DNA of 64,000 nucleotides from Clostridia bacterium (GTDB taxonomy: Bacteria; Bacillota; Clostridia; Oscillospirales; Acutalibacteraceae), in assembly GCA_017549285.1 (NCBI GenBank), contig JAFYVE010000007.1, positions 1 through 64,000 of the forward strand, read 5' to 3'. Shown here in pieces: positions 61,139-64,000 of this stretch. Positions within the stretch are counted from its first letter, which is position 1. Each line of letters opens with the position of its first letter. Below the pieces are notes generated by a model. The model did not search any database. It saw only the letters and a list, made by a program, of their open reading frames with translations, and had not been told where the DNA came from. A program made the translations under genes and the position numbers.

Positions 61139-61912
61139 ATGAAAAAAGAAGACGAACATCAACAACGCGCAATACAAGGAACTCTGATTTTTAAGGACGA
61201 TGAATCATACAGAGCCTATCGGGATGGAAATGCTCGTTTTAACAATGGCCTGAGACGTGGCGATGGAACCTTATATCGTCAACCAGATTTCGAGGAACTC
61301 CATCCATGCGACGTCGAAGATGGCAGACGATCATTATCCGATCAAGATCGTTATATAGCTGAAATGGTCTGCGATATCTTAAGACCAGTTGTGGAAAAAT
61401 TAAGCGATGTAATAGTATATCACATAGAAAAATGGGTAGAAACGAAAGCAATCCCTGCAGCAAAAACTGCAGCAAAAAAGTTTTTTAAAGATATAAGCAT
61501 TATTGCTTCTGGAATAAGTGCCGGAATCGCAGGAGAATCTCCAAAAGCCCTTAAGCTGATAGAGGCAAGCAAACAAAAAGTAACCCCCAAACCTTCTGTT
61601 AATATTAGTGCTGCAGAGGCATGCGAAATAATCAACAGCATGCGTTATCATGCTGTGCATCTTGCATTTGATATAAAGAGATTAGCAAATGCGTTGGTGA
61701 TTGAAAGCGACGCGGAAAAACAACAAATTTGTCGACAGGAATTTGAAAAACTGGCCACTCAAGAAGTAACGACCTGCATAGTGTTTCTGCTAGCAAATGC
61801 ACAACAGTATAAGCTGGATGCAAAAACCGTCGATATTTTGTCTGATTTTCGCGAAGGGTATGTCACCATAGATAATAACAAAGTGCTTATAGAAAAATTG
61901 TTATCTGCATAG
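61139..61912 (+). CDS. Hypothetical protein in the retron-like operon, mainly helical
   Basis: I do not recognise this 257-residue protein. It opens with a charged, disordered stretch (KKEDEHQQRAIQGTLIF) and a short conserved-looking segment (RFNNGLRRGDGTLYRQPDFEELHP). It then becomes helical: DRYIAEMVCDILRPVVEKLSDVIVYHIEKWVE, AAKTAAKKFFKDISIIASGISAGIAG, SAAEACEIINSMRYHAVHLAFDIKRL. The second helix pair is amphipathic and glycine-rich. There is no signal peptide. It follows the RT by 18 bases with GAGGTGG upstream of the ATG, so co-expression with the RT is very likely and a partner or effector role is plausible. Confidence 0.7.
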   Translation: MKKEDEHQQRAIQGTLIFKDDESYRAYRDGNARFNNGLRRGDGTLYRQPDFEELHPCDVEDGRRSLSDQDRYIAEMVCDILRPVVEKLSDVIVYHIEKWVETKAIPAAKTAAKKFFKDISIIASGISAGIAGESPKALKLIEASKQKVTPKPSVNISAAEACEIINSMRYHAVHLAFDIKRLANALVIESDAEKQQICRQEFEKLATQEVTTCIVFLLANAQQYKLDAKTVDILSDFREGYVTIDNNKVLIEKLLSA

Positions 61913-61960
61913 TATTTATAGATTTTTTAACAGGAAATTTCCAAGAAAGCAGGTGTAGCT

Positions 61961-63145
61961 ATGGCAAATTTAGATTTTATTTTACAAGGCTTATCGAATA
62001 CAGATGACCATTTTGCATCTACGCACAATGTTTTTTCTTTGGTAGATGTAACTGGCGGCATTGTTGCATCGGCGTTTATGAACGCAGCAGGAGCCAGTAT
62101 AATCGCCGAAATGGTGGCACCACTTGCGGATCGGATAAAAGTTTTTGTCGGAGTGCGAAATGATGTCACAACGCTTCAAGCAATTCAAACTCTTGTAAGC
62201 CAGAACATCTATCCGATTTTAGTCGATACAGCAACGCAAGCATTTATTTTCCACCCAAAAGTGTATATGACACGTAACGCAGAACACGCTCGACTGATTG
62301 TTGGAAGTGCCAATGCAACTACAGGCGGCATGGTGAAAAACATAGAAGCCAGCCTATATGCCGAACTTGATATGTGCGTTGCTGATGATGTTGCACTTTT
62401 TGATAAAGTAATGACTTCATTTGAGGAATTATCCACACGGTTCCCAGAAAATGTGTTTCAGATTTCTGCGGAAACTGATTTGAACTTATTCGTAGAACAG
62501 GGGTTGCTGATCGATCAGAATAACACACAGTACAGAACGCGAATGCGGGCAACCGGAACTACTCGAACGGATAATAGGCAGAGAATGCGTCTAAGTACTC
62601 GTACACTGCCGAGGATCACCCGTACAGCGCATCAGCCCACAGAGACGGTTCAGATTCAAGGCACACCCACTGTGATCACTGCAGTGCGCAATGATCGGCT
62701 GCTTTGGAAAAGCCGTGGCCTAACAAGGCGCGACCTCAACATACCAACAGCGGCAGGCACAAACGCAACGGGTTCCATGCTCTTCAAAAAAGGAGATGCA
62801 ACTCAAGACATCGATCCGCGCAGCTATTTCCGCGATACGGTATTTGCGGGTGAAAATTGGATGCATGACACTACTCCGACCACTGCGCACATGGAGCGTT
62901 GCTTCTGTAATTTCAACATTATTATCAAAGGCGTTGATTATGGCATTCACAGATTGCAGTTGTCTCATAACTCCAGAACGGATACTAGGGCATACGAACA
63001 GCACAACAGTATGACTCAAATCCACTGGGGCGCAAATGTGAAAGCATTAATCGCGCACGAAGATTTGTTGGATTGCATTCTCACACTATATGCACCGCAA
63101 GAAGGCAGTGATGCATATACATTGATATTTGGCGATGATGAATAA
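61961..63145 (+). CDS. PLD-superfamily nuclease (BfiI/NgoFVII-type restriction endonuclease-like)
   Basis: The 394-residue protein has an N-terminal phospholipase-D-fold domain (about 1-170) with a single HxK motif, FHPKVYMTR (H98, K100), then LIVGSANATTGG (N118) and a Glu (NIEAS, E129). Single-motif PLD nucleases such as BfiI dimerise to make one active site and cut DNA without metal. The C-terminal domain (about 210-394) contains LLWKSRGLTRRDLNIP, as in B3-like DNA-binding domains of NgoFVII-type enzymes. It is 48 bases after the hypothetical gene in the same direction and ends at a strong terminator. It may pair with the convergent methyltransferase or serve the retron. Confidence 0.8.
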   Translation: MANLDFILQGLSNTDDHFASTHNVFSLVDVTGGIVASAFMNAAGASIIAEMVAPLADRIKVFVGVRNDVTTLQAIQTLVSQNIYPILVDTATQAFIFHPKVYMTRNAEHARLIVGSANATTGGMVKNIEASLYAELDMCVADDVALFDKVMTSFEELSTRFPENVFQISAETDLNLFVEQGLLIDQNNTQYRTRMRATGTTRTDNRQRMRLSTRTLPRITRTAHQPTETVQIQGTPTVITAVRNDRLLWKSRGLTRRDLNIPTAAGTNATGSMLFKKGDATQDIDPRSYFRDTVFAGENWMHDTTPTTAHMERCFCNFNIIIKGVDYGIHRLQLSHNSRTDTRAYEQHNSMTQIHWGANVKALIAHEDLLDCILTLYAPQEGSDAYTLIFGDDE

Positions 63146-63148
63146 TTA

Positions 63149-63189
63149 AAGTAAAAGGATGCTGCTATGATTGGCAGCATCCTTTTATT
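63149..63189. terminator. Bidirectional terminator closing the retron-like operon
   Basis: AAAAGGATGCTGC (63152-63164) and GCAGCATCCTTTT (63173-63185) form a 13-bp stem, with A and T runs outside. It lies between the convergent PLD nuclease and methyltransferase genes. Confidence 0.9.
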
Positions 63190-64000
63190 TTAATCATCAG
63201 AAGCAATACGCTGGCGACGCAGTTGCAATCTCGCAAGGGCCTTTTGTAAAATAACAATGTCTGAATAATCAATGTCAGTTACGCCAGAGAACAAAGCCTT
63301 ATCCTGCAATTCCAAAAGTTTTTTTCCATCCAACTGACGGACGTTTATATTGAGTGCGTCAACAGTTGTTCCGAATCCTTCGACATAGGGAACCACGAGG
63401 CGCTCTATCTCAGAAGGAACTAATTCCAGAACACCACCACCGTAGAATCGACCCTCCAATTCTGCGCTCAAAGCTGTTACGGAGTTTAAGAAACACGCAA
63501 CTAGTGTTTCGGCATCGATTCCAGCGTTAGGAGTAATACGATATGCGGTATCAGTTGTGTATGCATTTAACCTATTCAAAATAAGGCGTGGCATTCCATT
63601 ACTTCGTTTTAACATATTTACAGGTGTAGAAAACACAGACGGAACTTTGTACCACGGCTGCCTGATACGACATTTGTACCGAGACGGAATGTCTTGTTTA
63701 GCGCCGACTGCTAAATATTCGGCATATACATCACCATCATTTTCGGAATCAAAATACAGAAAGTTTGTTGGATATCCATGTTCTCTGTTTTGATCATGTT
63801 GATTTTGATCGTAAATCACTCCGGGACAATGTTCACTGCGTCCGAACATCGGATGAGCTTTTACTTCTAAGGCGTACTCTTGAACAACGATATCAGGCAC
63901 CAAGAAAAACTTGTTTGCACCAGTGACGATGCCGACATCCACCGCTGCAAGATTATCGAAAGTAGTGAAAATTTTTGATGAGCGCACCCGCTTGTATGCA
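63190..64000 (-). CDS. C-terminal part of an N6-adenine DNA methyltransferase (truncated by the window edge)
   Basis: The frame is open through the right edge, so the start and catalytic core are missing. The visible ~269 residues fit the target-recognition half of Eco57I/TaqI-type adenine methylases. Marks are DVGIVTGANKFFLVPD (the GxxTGxNxFF opening) and LNSVTALSAELEGRFYGGGVLELVPSEIERLVVPYV near the end. The GTG at 63987 is internal, not a start. It would modify adenine in a specific DNA sequence. It converges on the PLD nuclease, as expected for a restriction-modification pair. Confidence 0.75.
   Translation of the reverse strand, partial: AYKRVRSSKIFTTFDNLAAVDVGIVTGANKFFLVPDIVVQEYALEVKAHPMFGRSEHCPGVIYDQNQHDQNREHGYPTNFLYFDSENDGDVYAEYLAVGAKQDIPSRYKCRIRQPWYKVPSVFSTPVNMLKRSNGMPRLILNRLNAYTTDTAYRITPNAGIDAETLVACFLNSVTALSAELEGRFYGGGVLELVPSEIERLVVPYVEGFGTTVDALNINVRQLDGKKLLELQDKALFSGVTDIDYSDIVILQKALARLQLRRQRIASDD

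Noticed and set aside
61961-63145. Cardiolipin synthase or phospholipase D
   Set aside because: Only one HxK motif is present instead of two HKD motifs, no membrane segment is seen, and the C-terminal half looks like a DNA-binding domain next to a methylase.
1-64000. CRISPR arrays, insertion sequences or integrases
   Set aside because: No regularly spaced direct repeats, transposase or integrase frames were seen on either strand.

Overview
The window comes from a low-GC, endospore-forming member of the Clostridia, most likely a gut Oscillospirales/Ruminococcaceae-type organism. The evidence is the complete spoIIIAA-AH operon plus spoIVB, the Firmicute gene order SRP RNA-dnaX-ybaB-recR, the Firmicute-type block nusB/tsaD-like/xseAB/ispA/dxs/tlyA/nadK/argR/recN, a secreted protein with a dockerin-type duplication, and strong Gram-positive Shine-Dalgarno (SD) sites throughout. 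Taxonomy is inferred from gene content only.

Layout. 0-10 kb: a mixed accessory and metabolic segment with a choloylglycine-hydrolase-family enzyme, an esterase, a GNAT acetyltransferase, two tRNAs, a secreted beta-helix protein, a ceramidase-like protein, NagA, a tiny amphipathic peptide gene and a GPH-type sugar symporter. 10-17.6 kb: SRP RNA, dnaX, ybaB, recR, an FGGY kinase, a hypothetical gene, a cytidylate-kinase-like gene and tyrS. 17.6-32.7 kb: a long minus-strand housekeeping and sporulation block running spoIIIAA to AH, nusB, a TsaD paralogue, xseA/xseB, the isoprenoid genes ispA and dxs, tlyA, nadK, argR, recN, then an isomerase-like gene and tyrS. 32.7-37.4 kb: a HTH regulator, an ACT-domain protein with phenylacetate-CoA ligase, a PAP2 phosphatase and a GH5 endoglycoceramidase-like hydrolase. 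37.5-46.7 kb: fhs followed by an almost gapless histidine operon hisZGDCBHAF-IE. 46.7-59.4 kb: a membrane protein, an amidohydrolase and a sialidase, spoIVB, prmA, DUF2804, a YhaM-like nuclease, GtrA, a lipoprotein deacetylase, nadA, mnmA and a dockerin-bearing beta-lactamase-fold protein.

From about 59.4 kb to the right edge the sequence changes character (more GC in the non-coding part, different codon use, different gene types). A strong 16-bp terminator is followed by a well-formed sigma-A promoter and roughly 350 nt of structured non-coding sequence. Then come a small membrane protein, a retron-type reverse transcriptase (NAVMH, GAPTS, YVDD and VTG motifs), an unrecognised 257-residue protein and a phospholipase-D-fold nuclease, all in one direction and ending at a strong bidirectional terminator. 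A truncated N6-adenine methyltransferase converges on it from the right edge. I read this as a defence island: a retron whose accessory genes I cannot match to any retron type I know, next to or merged with a PLD-type restriction-modification pair. This is the most interesting part of the window.

Other points of note are a 20-residue PSM-like peptide gene, a hairpin that is both a terminator and an SD-sequestering element in front of a membrane protein gene, a beta-lactamase-fold protein whose SxxK serine is cysteine, and a scattered set of genes (GH5 endoglycoceramidase-like, ceramidase-like, sialidase, NagA) that could together serve use of host glycolipids.
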